Shown here: one piece after another, positions 1 through 9,497 of the stretch
Numbering within the stretch: the stretch's first letter is position 1
Layout of the letters: the number at the start of each line of letters is the position of its first letter
Origin: Rodentibacter caecimuris
Lineage (GTDB): Bacteria > Pseudomonadota > Gammaproteobacteria > Enterobacterales > Pasteurellaceae
DNA: 64,000 nt
Reading direction: 5' to 3'
Assembly (NCBI RefSeq): GCF_001019715.1
Contig: NZ_BBXJ01000001.1
Coordinates: 124,001 to 188,000, forward strand
Translations under genes and position numbers: made by a program
The notes under the pieces: generated by a model
The model's database searches: none
Told to the model about the DNA's origin: nothing
What the model saw: only the letters and a program-made list of their open reading frames with translations

Positions 1-977
1 CGGTTCAAAAAATTCCGTTTACCATAATGAAAATTTTTAAATAACTGATTTAGCCCCCTCTGCATATCTAAAAATGCTTGGCGGCTATGATTCAACGGCG
101 TTAAACAATCCGCCAAAATGACTTGGCGATCAAAGGTTGAAAAATAATTTTCGTAAAATCCTTTCACAATGCTATTGCGATAATAATTATAACGTTTATT
201 CAATACAGCAAAATAGCTGTTTGGTTTTGCCTCTTTTTTAAGGTTTTTCCATTGCGCCTGCGTAAGGTGAAGTAACGGGAAAAACTGCAAGACCGGCGCG
301 CCGTCCAATTCTCCCGGTAAAACAAATCTGCCCGGCTGAATAAACTGCATACCCTGTGCTTTACATTGATGAAGATACGCCGTATAAGCCTTTGCAAGTT
401 TTGCTAAAACCTCTTCATTAACAACCGCAGTTAAGTCTAATTTTTTTACATCTTCCAGCCAAGATTGAGTAAGCTCGGCGCGCATTCCTTGATGAATTTG
501 CGCTTGTTCTAATGACCATTGTTCAAAATTCAAATCCAGCAAAGGCAAATCCAACAGCCACTCCCCCGGATAATCAAAGATATCCAGATAGAGTGTACCA
601 CGCTCTTTCAGGTGGCGAAGTAAGCCTGATTGACGCTGAAAACGAATGGCTAAACGTGTTTCACTCACGCCTCTGGTAGATTGACACCATTGGGGCGGTA
701 TTCGATAAAGGTCGGCTAAATTGGCTTCGTAATCAAAACGGGGGACGTTTAAATTTTGTTGCGGCACACGCTTTACCGCAATAATTGCGCCGTTGGCAGC
801 CTCAAATAAAGGTAAGGTGTTGTGTGAAACTTGATTAACGGACAAAAGTTGATTGATCAGACTCGTGATAAATGTGGTTTTGCCACTCCGACTCAACCCT
901 GTTACCGCAAGGCGTAAAGTGCGGTCAAATCCGCGATTAATTATTTGATTGAGTTCTTTTGAAAAGATGTTAAACAT
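1..977 (-). CDS. ycjX: YcjX-family P-loop protein (DUF463), 3' end beyond the window
   Basis: Reading the minus strand from the ATG at 977 gives an open frame that runs off the left edge, so the C-terminus is missing. It begins MFNIFSKELNQ and soon shows LAVTGLSRSGKT, a Walker A P-loop typical of YcjX/DUF463 proteins, followed by conserved segments such as YLDIFDYPGEW. The family is predicted to be nucleotide-binding; its cellular role is unclear, although in enterobacteria it lies in the psp (phage shock) neighbourhood, which also adjoins sap genes. Here it is divergent from sapA, which fits that ancestral arrangement. A DNA uptake signal lies inside the gene near its start (917-925). Family assignment is firm, function is not. 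Confidence 0.88.
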   Translation of the reverse strand, partial: MFNIFSKELNQIINRGFDRTLRLAVTGLSRSGKTTFITSLINQLLSVNQVSHNTLPLFEAANGAIIAVKRVPQQNLNVPRFDYEANLADLYRIPPQWCQSTRGVSETRLAIRFQRQSGLLRHLKERGTLYLDIFDYPGEWLLDLPLLDLNFEQWSLEQAQIHQGMRAELTQSWLEDVKKLDLTAVVNEEVLAKLAKAYTAYLHQCKAQGMQFIQPGRFVLPGELDGAPVLQFFPLLHLTQAQWKNLKKEAKPNSYFAVLNKRYNYYRNSIVKGFYENYFSTFDRQVILADCLTPLNHSRQAFLDMQRGLNQLFKNFHYGKRNFLN

Positions 978-1046
978 TCAATAGCCTAGCCATTTTTACT
1001 AATATATCTTACAATTTGCGCCATAATTTACCATAACGCACTTATT

Positions 1047-2744
1047 ATGTTACGCCGAAATCTGACATTTTTCTGTCTTCTGCTAAATATGGGCCTGTTT
1101 GCGCAAGTTCAAGCGGCACCGCGTGTACCGGAAAGTTTAACGGAAAACGGGTTGATTTATTGTACCAATGTATCGGGTTTCTCTTTTAATCCGCAAACAG
1201 CGGACGCCGGCACCAGTATGAATGTGGTAACGGAACAAATTTATAATAAGCTGTTTGAAATAAAAAATCACAGTGCAACGGTTAGCCCTTCTTTAGCGGT
1301 ATCTTATTCCGTTTCAGCCGATGGCAAAGAGATTCTAATCAATCTCCGCAAAGGCGTAAAATTTCACCACACCCCATGGTTTACACCAACCCGTGATTTT
1401 AATGCGGAAGATGTGGTATTTTCCATTAACCGCGTACTCGGACATGACACCTATTTGCCGATTTTAGATCAAGATAATTTTGAATATGATAAAAATCCAC
1501 AATACCGCGTATTTCATGAACAGGCAAAAAAAGCACGCTTTCCCTATTTTGACAGCATAAAATTAAACCAAAAAATAAAATCTATTACTGCGGTCAATCC
1601 TTACCAAGTAAAAATTGAATTATTTGAGCCGGATTCCTCGATTTTGTCTCATCTAGCCAGCCAATATGCGATTATTTTCTCGCAAGAATATGCCTATCAA
1701 TTAAACGCGGACAATAACCTTGCACAATTGGATACCCACCCTGTCGGTACCGGGCCTTATCAGGTGCAAAACTATGTCTATAATCAATATGTCAGACTAT
1801 TACGCAACGATAGCTATTGGAACAAAGATGCTAAAATCAAACACATTCTGGTTGATTTATCTACTGAGCGAACCACTCGGCTGATCAAGTTTTTCAATAA
1901 TGAATGCCAAATTGCGGCTTATCCGGAAGTCAGCCAATTAGGCTTACTACACAATAATGACGAACGCTATTACTTACAATCGACAGATGGGATGAATCTT
2001 TCCTATCTCGCGTTTAATTTTAATAAACCGCTTATGCAAAACAAGCAAATTCGCCAAGCGATTTCTCAAAGTATTAACCGCGCACGTATCATACGCAATA
2101 TCTATCACAACACGGCTACTGTCGCGAATAATATTATTCCGAATGTATCTTGGGCATCCAGTGTCAATACGCCAGAATTTGAGTTTGATTACGCCCCCAA
2201 ACCGGCGAAAAATATCCTATCGGGTAAAAATCTTCAGCTGAATATGTGGGTATTAAATGAAGAACAGATGTATAATCCGTCTCCCCTAAAAATGGCGGAA
2301 CTCATTAAATGGGACTTGGCTCAAGCCGGTGTGAAGGTAAAAGTGCGGTCGGTTACGCGAGTGTTTTTGCTCGATCAACTTGCTAAAAAAACAGAGGATT
2401 ACGATATGATTCTCACCGGTTGGCTTGCCGGAAATTTAGACCCCGATGGTTTTATGCGCCCAATTTTAAGCTGTGACACCAAAGATGACATCACGAATTT
2501 ATCCAATTGGTGCAATCCCAAATTTAACCAACTGATGGACAATGCCCTTTCCAGTACACGATTACAAGAACGTGCGAAGAATTATAATCTTGCACAAGAG
2601 CTGATATTAAAAGAGTTACCGATTGTGCCTATTGCCAGTGCAAAACGTTTTCTAGTGGCAAACGGTAAGGTAAGAGGTGTGCAAATGAGCCCTTTCGGCA
2701 GTATGCATTTTTCGACACTCTATTTTGCAAAGGATAAAAAATAA
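1047..2744 (+). CDS. sapA: SapA, periplasmic peptide-binding protein of the Sap transporter
   Basis: This 565-residue protein belongs to the extracellular solute-binding family 5 (SBP5, DppA/OppA-like). The first 23 or so residues form a signal peptide ending in QVQA, with no lipobox cysteine, so it should be free in the periplasm. The SBP5 signature region (roughly residues 70-120, including VSADGKEILINLRKGVKFH) is intact. In Haemophilus, SapA binds host antimicrobial peptides and haem and passes them to SapBCDF for uptake. It is first in a tight operon; its TAA overlaps the sapB ATG by one base. No clear Shine-Dalgarno sequence precedes the ATG at 1047, so the start is less certain than the identity. 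Confidence 0.93.
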   Translation: MLRRNLTFFCLLLNMGLFAQVQAAPRVPESLTENGLIYCTNVSGFSFNPQTADAGTSMNVVTEQIYNKLFEIKNHSATVSPSLAVSYSVSADGKEILINLRKGVKFHHTPWFTPTRDFNAEDVVFSINRVLGHDTYLPILDQDNFEYDKNPQYRVFHEQAKKARFPYFDSIKLNQKIKSITAVNPYQVKIELFEPDSSILSHLASQYAIIFSQEYAYQLNADNNLAQLDTHPVGTGPYQVQNYVYNQYVRLLRNDSYWNKDAKIKHILVDLSTERTTRLIKFFNNECQIAAYPEVSQLGLLHNNDERYYLQSTDGMNLSYLAFNFNKPLMQNKQIRQAISQSINRARIIRNIYHNTATVANNIIPNVSWASSVNTPEFEFDYAPKPAKNILSGKNLQLNMWVLNEEQMYNPSPLKMAELIKWDLAQAGVKVKVRSVTRVFLLDQLAKKTEDYDMILTGWLAGNLDPDGFMRPILSCDTKDDITNLSNWCNPKFNQLMDNALSSTRLQERAKNYNLAQELILKELPIVPIASAKRFLVANGKVRGVQMSPFGSMHFSTLYFAKDKK

Positions 2745-3709
2745 TGTTGTGGTCAGTGCTACGTCATCTCCTTTGGGTTTGTTTATTGCTATTTATTTTA
2801 ACCTTACTTAGTTTCGCGATTTTAATGCGTGATCCGCTTAATTCGGCCCTTGTCACAAAGAGTATTTATAGTGCTTATTTTCACTATCTTGGCTCTTTAT
2901 TACAGGGGGATTTCGGTATTACTTATAATGGCGGGCAATCTTTAAAATCCTTGATTTTTACCGTATTGCCGCCCACCTTGCAGCTTTGCTTCACCGCACT
3001 GCTACTTGCTTTAATTTTAAGTATTCCTCTTGGCATTCTAAGTGCGGTTAATAGTCAGGGTATTTTTTCAAAGAGCCTGCAAACGCTCTCTTATGTGGGG
3101 CTATCTATCCCTGTTTTCTGGCTTGCGCCGATTTTACTTTATGCGGCGGCGGTTTACGGCTGGGAAATTTCCGCCACGGGACAATATAATTTACTTTATG
3201 AAATTAAACCGATTAGCGGCTTTCCGGTGATTGATGTATGGTTTGTAGATAAGCCTTATCGCATCAAAATTGTGCAAAGCGTATTACAACATTTAGCGTT
3301 GCCGACACTGATTTTATGTATTTTGCCCACGATGGAAATTATCCGTATTATTCAACAGCGCGCAGAATATATCTTGCAACAAAATTACACCAAAGCCGCG
3401 CTAACCCGTGGTTGGTCAAAATGGAAAATTTTACAAAAATATGTTTTTAGAAATACTTTTCCCTTATTGGTACCGCAGATTACCCGTGTATTCACATTGG
3501 TTATCACACAATGTATGTTGGTGGAAAGCGTGCTCGGTTGGCCGGGCATAGGGCGTTGGCTCATTGATGCGGTTAGCAATCAAGACTACAACAGTATTTC
3601 AGCCGGGGTAATTGTATTGGGAATTTGTATTATCACCCTTGATACGTTGGCAAAAACCCTGATGTTTATCCTCGATCCGTTTAATAAGAAAGGTTGGTAT
3701 GCAAGATAA
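2744..3709 (+). CDS. sapB: SapB, permease subunit
   Basis: This is a 321-residue inner-membrane permease of the DppB/OppB type (BPD_transp_1). Residues 1-25 form the first membrane segment, and several more follow from about residue 80. The EAA loop lies near residues 215-235 (TKAALTRGWSKWKILQKYV), where the permease docks on the ATPase. It should pair with SapC. It starts at the ATG overlapping the sapA stop codon and overlaps sapC by 11 bases, implying translational coupling. An uptake signal is embedded at 3040-3048. Length and motifs are normal for the family. Confidence 0.92.
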   Translation: MLWSVLRHLLWVCLLLFILTLLSFAILMRDPLNSALVTKSIYSAYFHYLGSLLQGDFGITYNGGQSLKSLIFTVLPPTLQLCFTALLLALILSIPLGILSAVNSQGIFSKSLQTLSYVGLSIPVFWLAPILLYAAAVYGWEISATGQYNLLYEIKPISGFPVIDVWFVDKPYRIKIVQSVLQHLALPTLILCILPTMEIIRIIQQRAEYILQQNYTKAALTRGWSKWKILQKYVFRNTFPLLVPQITRVFTLVITQCMLVESVLGWPGIGRWLIDAVSNQDYNSISAGVIVLGICIITLDTLAKTLMFILDPFNKKGWYAR

Positions 3710-4586
3710 AGAACCTGATGAATTTCGTGAAAGCACATCAATTTATCAAATTTGGTTACAGTTTCGTAAAAACCGTATCGCCTTATTCAGCTTTTACTTA
3801 TTTTTTCTATTAATTTTGACCGCACTTTTCTCCCCTTTTATCGCCCCCTATAGCGATAGTATGGAGTTTGTCGGACAAGAGTTAATGCCGCCCTCTTGGG
3901 TAGAAAAAGGGCAAATCGCCTTTTTCTTCGGTACCGATGATCTTGCCCGCGATGTATTAAGCCGAGTTATTATGGGAACGCATTATACGCTTGGTTCTTC
4001 ACTCATTGTTGTTTTTCTTGTGGCGGTTATCGGCGGTACATTAGGCATTTTAGCCGGCATGTCAGGAGGCATTAAAGCGCGTTTTCTCGGACATATTTTT
4101 GATGCTTTTCTATCGCTCCCTATTTTGTTAATTGCTATCATTATTTCTACTTTTATGGAACCCAGTTTAATGAATGCAATGGTATCGACCATATTGGCGG
4201 TGCTGCCTTATTTCATTCACACTATTTACCAAGCAATTCAACAAGAATTAAAAAAAGAATACGTGGTGATACTAAAACTTGATGGCATTTCCAACATTGA
4301 ATTATTGCGCAGCACGATTTTGCCGAATATTACCGTCACTTACATTCAAGAGATTTCACGTGCTTTTGTCATTGCGATTTTAGACATTACCGCTTTGAGC
4401 TTTATTTCCCTTGGCGCGCAACGCCCAATGCCTGAATGGGGGGCAATGATAAAAGATTCGCTGGAACTGCTTCATCTTGCACCTTGGACGGTATTACTAC
4501 CCGGGTTTGCAATTATTATCACTATTTTATTAAGCATTTTGTTTACCAACGGCTTATGTAAAGCCATTAACCAATATTATCAATAA
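3699..4586 (+). CDS. sapC: SapC, permease subunit
   Basis: This 295-residue permease is of the DppC/OppC type. It has a cytoplasmic N-terminus, a first membrane helix at about residues 30-50 and an OppC-like N-terminal segment, then five more helices from about residue 95. The coupling (EAA) loop is near residues 190-205 (VVILKLDGISNIELLR). It forms the SapBC channel that takes substrate from SapA. Translation starts inside the end of sapB. The stop is followed after two bases by the sapD start, so expression is tightly coupled. Nothing unusual is visible. Confidence 0.92.
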   Translation: MQDKEPDEFRESTSIYQIWLQFRKNRIALFSFYLFFLLILTALFSPFIAPYSDSMEFVGQELMPPSWVEKGQIAFFFGTDDLARDVLSRVIMGTHYTLGSSLIVVFLVAVIGGTLGILAGMSGGIKARFLGHIFDAFLSLPILLIAIIISTFMEPSLMNAMVSTILAVLPYFIHTIYQAIQQELKKEYVVILKLDGISNIELLRSTILPNITVTYIQEISRAFVIAILDITALSFISLGAQRPMPEWGAMIKDSLELLHLAPWTVLLPGFAIIITILLSILFTNGLCKAINQYYQ

Positions 4587-4588
4587 TT

Positions 4589-5641
4589 ATGGTACTCCTG
4601 GATATTCGTAATCTAAACATTGAAATTAAAACGCCAACCGGCAAAATTAAAATCGTTGACGGTGTGAATTTAACCCTCAACGCAGGAGAAATTTTAGGGT
4701 TAGTGGGAGAATCCGGTTCAGGCAAAAGTTTGATTGCCAAAGTCATTGCAAACTCAATAAAAGAAGATTGGATTATCACGGCAGATCGCTTTCGTTTCAA
4801 TGATGTAGAACTGTTAAAATTATCACCGGCGCAGCGTAGAAAACTCATTGGAAAAGAAGTTTCTATGGTTTTTCAAGATCCGCTTACCTGTTTAGATCCC
4901 AGCAAAAAAATTGGAAAACAGCTCATTCAGAGCATTCCAAACTGGACATATCGTGGAAAATGGTGGAATTGGTTCGGTTGGAAAAAACGCCGCGCCATTG
5001 AATTATTACACCGTGTCGGAATAAAAGACCATCAAGGAATTATGGCAAGTTATCCGAACGATCTCACGGAGGGTGAAGGACAAAAGGTGATGATCGCTAT
5101 TGCCGTGGCAAATCAACCCCGTTTATTAATCGCGGATGAACCGACCAATACGTTAGAATCGATCACAGCCAATCAAGTTTTCCGTTTGCTTTCCAGTATG
5201 AATCAAAATCAGGGAACAAGTATTCTTCTAGCAAACAATGACATTCGTAGCATTAGCGATCTTTGCCACACAATGTCTGTGCTGTACTGCGGTCAAAATG
5301 CCGAATCGGCACCGACTCAAACATTGTTGGAATCGCCGCATCATCCTTATACGCAAGCATTAATTCATTTTGTACCGGATTTTACCGAACCTCTTGGTTT
5401 TAAAACAAAATTAGGCACATTAGAAGGCACCGTACCGCTTTTAGAACAAATGCCGATGGGCTGCCGTTTCGGGCCTCGTTGTCCGTTTTCACAAAAAGAA
5501 TGTATGCAAAAACCCACCCGTCATCGTATTAAACAACATGAGTTTTCCTGCCACTTTCCAATTAATCTTAGGGAAAAACGTTTAAAGGAAACCTTAGCCA
5601 ATTCACCGCTAACGTTATCCACTGAGCCAAGTAAGGAATAA
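4589..5641 (+). CDS. sapD: SapD, ABC-transporter ATPase with degenerate motifs
   Basis: This is a 350-residue ATPase of the DppD/OppD class. Walker A GESGSGKS is at residues 40-47, the Q-loop VFQD near 94-97, and Walker B with its catalytic glutamate (ADE) at 182-184. A C-terminal oligopeptide-transporter domain with four cysteines lies at about 285-320 (CRFGPRCPF, then two more Cys). Two motifs are degenerate: the signature reads LTEGEGQ (159-165) rather than LSGGQ, and the switch (H-loop) position is asparagine (ANND, N217) rather than histidine. SapD of enterobacteria is also known for potassium-uptake effects and has ISHD at this site, as I recall it. It should pair with SapF. Confidence 0.92.
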   Translation: MVLLDIRNLNIEIKTPTGKIKIVDGVNLTLNAGEILGLVGESGSGKSLIAKVIANSIKEDWIITADRFRFNDVELLKLSPAQRRKLIGKEVSMVFQDPLTCLDPSKKIGKQLIQSIPNWTYRGKWWNWFGWKKRRAIELLHRVGIKDHQGIMASYPNDLTEGEGQKVMIAIAVANQPRLLIADEPTNTLESITANQVFRLLSSMNQNQGTSILLANNDIRSISDLCHTMSVLYCGQNAESAPTQTLLESPHHPYTQALIHFVPDFTEPLGFKTKLGTLEGTVPLLEQMPMGCRFGPRCPFSQKECMQKPTRHRIKQHEFSCHFPINLREKRLKETLANSPLTLSTEPSKE

Positions 5642-5644
5642 TTT

Positions 5645-6454
5645 ATGCCATTATTGGAAGTAATTGAATTGTCTAAAACCTTTAATGACCCTGCCCATTG
5701 GTTTGGTTCAAGAGTGTTTAATGCCGTAGAAAAAGTGAGTTTTAATCTTGAACCGAAACAGACTCTCGCTATTATCGGTAAAAACGGTTCGGGAAAATCT
5801 ACCTTAGTCAAAATGATTGCCGGCATGCTCAAACCAACTTCAGGTGAAATAAAGTTTAACGGAACAACTCTTAACGTTGAGGATTCACACTATCGAACCC
5901 AACATATTCGTATGGTATTCCAAGACGTGAATTCTGCGTTTAATCCTCGCCAAAATATCGGACAAGCTTTAGACACCCCGCTTCGCTTAACAACCGATTG
6001 GGATGAAGAAACCCGTAATCAAAAAATTTTTGAAACCCTCCAAATGGTCGGGCTTTATCCCGATTATACGAATTTAAAAATTAAAAATCTCTCTGCCAGT
6101 CAAAAGCAACGGGTCGCACTGGCCCGAGCATTTATTTTAGAGCCGGAAATTATTATTGTCGATGATACTTTCAGTACCCTTGATGCATCCGTTCGCGCCC
6201 AATTAATGAATCTTTCTCTCGATCTTCAAGCCCGCCTCGGCGTTGCTTATATTTATGTGGGGCAAGATTTAGGGCTGATTAAACACATTGCAGATAATGT
6301 ATTAGTCATGGATGAAGGAAAAATGGTTGAATACGGTAAACCTAAAGATCTATTTTGTCGGCCCCAAACGACTATAACGGAACGTTTGGTAGAAAGTCAC
6401 TTTGGTCGATTACTTAATGAAAGCTCATGGATTCGTCCGACGATGGATAATTGA
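5645..6454 (+). CDS. sapF: SapF, ABC-transporter ATPase with Asp in place of the catalytic Glu
   Basis: This 269-residue ATPase is of the DppF class. Walker A GKNGSGKS is at 45-52, the Q-loop VFQD at 91-94, and the signature LSASQ at 149-153. The Walker B end reads IIIVDD (169-174), so the catalytic glutamate is aspartate 174. The switch position is glutamine (VGQD, Q207) rather than histidine. In an ABC dimer, SapF's Walker site pairs with SapD's weak signature, giving one poor site, while SapD's intact Walker B pairs with LSASQ. It is the last sap gene, three bases after sapD. No sapZ gene follows, unlike what is described in H. influenzae. Confidence 0.9.
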   Translation: MPLLEVIELSKTFNDPAHWFGSRVFNAVEKVSFNLEPKQTLAIIGKNGSGKSTLVKMIAGMLKPTSGEIKFNGTTLNVEDSHYRTQHIRMVFQDVNSAFNPRQNIGQALDTPLRLTTDWDEETRNQKIFETLQMVGLYPDYTNLKIKNLSASQKQRVALARAFILEPEIIIVDDTFSTLDASVRAQLMNLSLDLQARLGVAYIYVGQDLGLIKHIADNVLVMDEGKMVEYGKPKDLFCRPQTTITERLVESHFGRLLNESSWIRPTMDN

Positions 6455-6517
6455 TTTGAAAGAAAAACATCTTTAGAATCAATCACTCTTTTAGTTACAT
6501 TACAATAAGGAAAATCC

Positions 6518-7450
6518 ATGCAAACATTGCTGAAATTAACTCAATTTGTCAGCAAAACTTTTGCTTTATGGGCAATTGTTTTCGCTGTTCTTGCTTTCTT
6601 ATTCCCTACCGAATTTAAAATTTTTGCACCCTACATTCCCTACTTACTCGGTTTAGTCATGTTTGGTATGGGAATTACTCTCACGTTCAATGATTTTAGT
6701 GAGGTCGCTAAACATCCCAAGGCGGTATTTATTGGAGTGGCAGGGCAATTTATTATTATGCCTGCGATCGCATTCTTACTTGCCAAAGCCTTTAATCTGC
6801 CTTCGGATTTAGCGGTGGGAGTCATTTTGGTCGGCTCTTGTCCGGGCGGGACATCCTCTAATGTGATGACTTATCTTGCAAAAGGTAACACTGCGCTTTC
6901 CGTGGCTTGTACAACAATTTCAACACTGCTTTCGCCATTGCTTACCTCAGCAATTTTCTATGTATTGGCAAGCCAGTGGTTAGATATTAACGCCTCCGCA
7001 ATGTTTATGTCGGTATTAAAAATGGTGCTTTTCCCAATTTTCTTAGGTTTAGTCATTCGTGCCTTATTTAAAGATGTTATTGTGCAGGCAAGCAAAATTA
7101 CCCCGCTTATTTCCGTCGTTTCAATCGTTTTAATTCTGGCGGCTGTCGTTGCGGTAAGTAAGGATAAAATTGTTGAATCCGGTTTATTAATTTTCAGTGT
7201 TGTGGTTCTACACAACTGCTTAGGCTATTTAATCGGTTTCTTCGCAGCAAGACTATTCAAGCTCAATACTGCTGACAGTAAAGCGATTGCTATTGAAGTA
7301 GGCATGCAAAATTCTGGTTTAGGGGCGGCACTCGCAGCGGCACACTTTAATCCGATTGCTGCCGTACCCAGTGCATTATTCAGTTTCTGGCACAATGTAT
7401 CCGGTCCGATACTTGCGAATATTTTCTCAAATATGAAAAATCAAAAATAA
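6518..7450 (+). CDS. BASS-family (bile acid:sodium symporter-like) transporter
   Basis: A 310-residue polytopic membrane protein with about nine to ten hydrophobic helices. It carries hallmark BASS-family segments: [13 protein letters not shown] in helix 2, [20 protein letters not shown] in the middle (a sodium-site region), and [12 protein letters not shown] near residue 270. Relatives include PanS (ketopantoate uptake) and other organic-anion carriers, so the substrate cannot be read from sequence. A Shine-Dalgarno AAGGA precedes the ATG. It follows sapF by 63 bases and ends at a strong bidirectional terminator, so it may be partly co-transcribed with the sap operon. Confidence 0.85.
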   Translation: MQTLLKLTQFVSKTFALWAIVFAVLAFLFPTEFKIFAPYIPYLLGLVMFGMGITLTFNDFSEVAKHPKAVFIGVAGQFIIMPAIAFLLAKAFNLPSDLAVGVILVGSCPGGTSSNVMTYLAKGNTALSVACTTISTLLSPLLTSAIFYVLASQWLDINASAMFMSVLKMVLFPIFLGLVIRALFKDVIVQASKITPLISVVSIVLILAAVVAVSKDKIVESGLLIFSVVVLHNCLGYLIGFFAARLFKLNTADSKAIAIEVGMQNSGLGAALAAAHFNPIAAVPSALFSFWHNVSGPILANIFSNMKNQK

Positions 7451-7474
7451 ACTCTAAATTGACCGCACTTTATA

Positions 7475-7500
7475 AAAAAGCAGGGAATTCCCTGCTTTTT
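7475..7500. terminator. Bidirectional intrinsic terminator between the BASS transporter and sppA
   Basis: A perfect 11-bp stem (AAAAAGCAGGG and CCCTGCTTTTT) around an AATT loop, with A and T tracts on the two sides. The flanking genes converge here, so it can serve both. Confidence 0.88.
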
Positions 7501-7529
7501 CTTTAAAAATAACATTGCGTCAAATTCGA

Positions 7530-9395
7530 TTATTTTACTCCGCCGCAATTCAAACAATACAAATATTGTCCTTTAGGATCATTAAACTTATTCAGTTGAT
7601 TTAAATGCTGTTTGAGTTGTTGAATCGGTTTTGGTAAATCAAGCCAAGTCAGCATAAATTGCTGGGCGTTATATTTAAGATCCCGAAACAATTTACCGAG
7701 CATACTGCTATCTTCTTCTGTCATCCATTCCACCGTAAAATCTTCAATCACGGTTTCACGATGAAAATTGATCAATTCGCCTGCTTTTTCTACCGCACGA
7801 TCAAAATCCCCCAATTCATCCACAAGATTATGTTTAAAAGCATCCGTACCCAACCATACTTGCCCCTGAGCAATTTTATCCACGGCAGTTTTTGATATTT
7901 GACGGCCACGACTCACTAAATCTAAGAATTTATCATAGCCGTGTTCAATTTCTAATTGGTAAATATCTTGCGTATTTTTTGAAAGCGGGCTGAAAACAGA
8001 GCTTTCCGCCAGTTCAGTTGTGGCGACGCCATCACTATTCACACCGATTTTTTTAATTGCATTTTCAAAGGTCGGTAACATCCCAAAAATACCGATAGAA
8101 CCGGTAATGGTATTTTTGTCCGCAATAATGTAATCGGAGGTGGCGGAAATCCAATAACCGCCCGAGGCAGCCATTGATCCCATAGACACCACCACTGGTT
8201 TACCGACTTTCTGTAAATTATTCACTTCTTGGCGAATTAATTCCGAAGCAAAAGCACTGCCTCCCGGTGAATTCACACGCAAAACGACCGCTTTTACCCG
8301 CTCATCATCGTAGGCTTTACGTAACAAGCGCACCACATTGTCGCCTCCGACCTCTTCTTCCGTGCTTTCGCCATCAATAATCGCCCCTTCAACGTTTACC
8401 ACCGCAATTTTATTTTCATCTATTGATGAAACCATTCGATCCTCAAAACCGGATAAATAATTTGAAAAACCAATCATATTTACCTTACCTTCTCTATTTT
8501 TACCGAAAAGTGCGGTCAATTTTTTATCCAATTCCAGATTGTCGGCAATATCCGTTACCAATTTTCGCTGTTTTGTATAAGCCGTACTATCGCCTTTCAA
8601 TGTCTTTAATTCTGCCAAATATTGTTTGGCACTCGGTAACAACGTTTCCGCAGAAATATGACGGTTTCCACTCACAATTTGCACATAGTTATTCCACATG
8701 CCATTTAGCCATTGATTCATATTTTGTTTGGCTTCCGGCGACATATCATTGCGCAAAAAAGGCTCGACAGCGGATTTATAAGTTCCCACTCGGAAAATAT
8801 GCGGTGTCACGGCAAGCTTATCCAATAAATCTTTATAATAGAGATTTTCTTGCGCCAGTCCTCGAATAGAGACCTGACCAATTGAGTTTAAATAAATCTG
8901 ATCGGCAAAACTTGCTAAGAAATATTGCCCTTGGGAATAGTTGTTAGCCAATGCAATAACCGGTTTTTCTGACGTTTTAAAATCTTGAATAGCTTTACCG
9001 ATATAATTCATGGCTGGCAAATCACCGCCTGAAAAATAATTGAGATCCAATACTAATCCTCGAATATTCTCATCTTCTTTTGCTAAATTAATGGCATATA
9101 CCACATCGAAGGTTGAAATTTTAGTCGGGATACGCTCCCCGCTATTTAGTTCTCGCAATATTTGCTGCCAGCCAAAAGCATCATCACGATTGTCGGCTAA
9201 GTAACCGTCTAAATTTAGCAATAATGCGCCTTTATCCGTATTTAAATTCACTGCGCTTTTTTTAGTATTTGCAGTGATACTGAAAATTGTCACCAACAGA
9301 AAAATGAAAATTAAAAAGAAAAAATTCATCACTAAATCACGAATAAAATTTAGCGCATGCCAACAAAATTTGATCACTCGGAAAATTGGGTTCAT
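7530..9395 (-). CDS. sppA: SppA, signal peptide peptidase (protease IV)
   Basis: A 621-residue member of the long (67K) S49 peptidase family, which degrades released signal peptides at the inner membrane. One N-terminal membrane helix lies at about residues 22-41, and two tandem S49 domains follow. The catalytic lysine is in GTYKSAVEP (K207) and the nucleophilic serine in MAASGGYW (S411), matching the split dyad of E. coli SppA (K209/S409). The C-terminus ends with a CLNC motif, which is unusual and could be a small metal or redox site; I would not push this. sppA and the next gene, ydjA, are also neighbours in E. coli. Confidence 0.95.
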   Translation of the reverse strand: MNPIFRVIKFCWHALNFIRDLVMNFFFLIFIFLLVTIFSITANTKKSAVNLNTDKGALLLNLDGYLADNRDDAFGWQQILRELNSGERIPTKISTFDVVYAINLAKEDENIRGLVLDLNYFSGGDLPAMNYIGKAIQDFKTSEKPVIALANNYSQGQYFLASFADQIYLNSIGQVSIRGLAQENLYYKDLLDKLAVTPHIFRVGTYKSAVEPFLRNDMSPEAKQNMNQWLNGMWNNYVQIVSGNRHISAETLLPSAKQYLAELKTLKGDSTAYTKQRKLVTDIADNLELDKKLTALFGKNREGKVNMIGFSNYLSGFEDRMVSSIDENKIAVVNVEGAIIDGESTEEEVGGDNVVRLLRKAYDDERVKAVVLRVNSPGGSAFASELIRQEVNNLQKVGKPVVVSMGSMAASGGYWISATSDYIIADKNTITGSIGIFGMLPTFENAIKKIGVNSDGVATTELAESSVFSPLSKNTQDIYQLEIEHGYDKFLDLVSRGRQISKTAVDKIAQGQVWLGTDAFKHNLVDELGDFDRAVEKAGELINFHRETVIEDFTVEWMTEEDSSMLGKLFRDLKYNAQQFMLTWLDLPKPIQQLKQHLNQLNKFNDPKGQYLYCLNCGGVK

Positions 9396-9497
9396 AAAGG
9401 TTTTAACAGGTTGAAAAAATTGCGCTTAGCGTAACATAAACTCAGGCTAAAAACTATGCTATAATCCGCCGTACTTTTATTTACTTTGTGAAATCAA

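Noticed and set aside
8423-8869. 148-codon open frame opposite sppA
   Set aside because: It is antisense to a conserved protease, with no family features and no SD.
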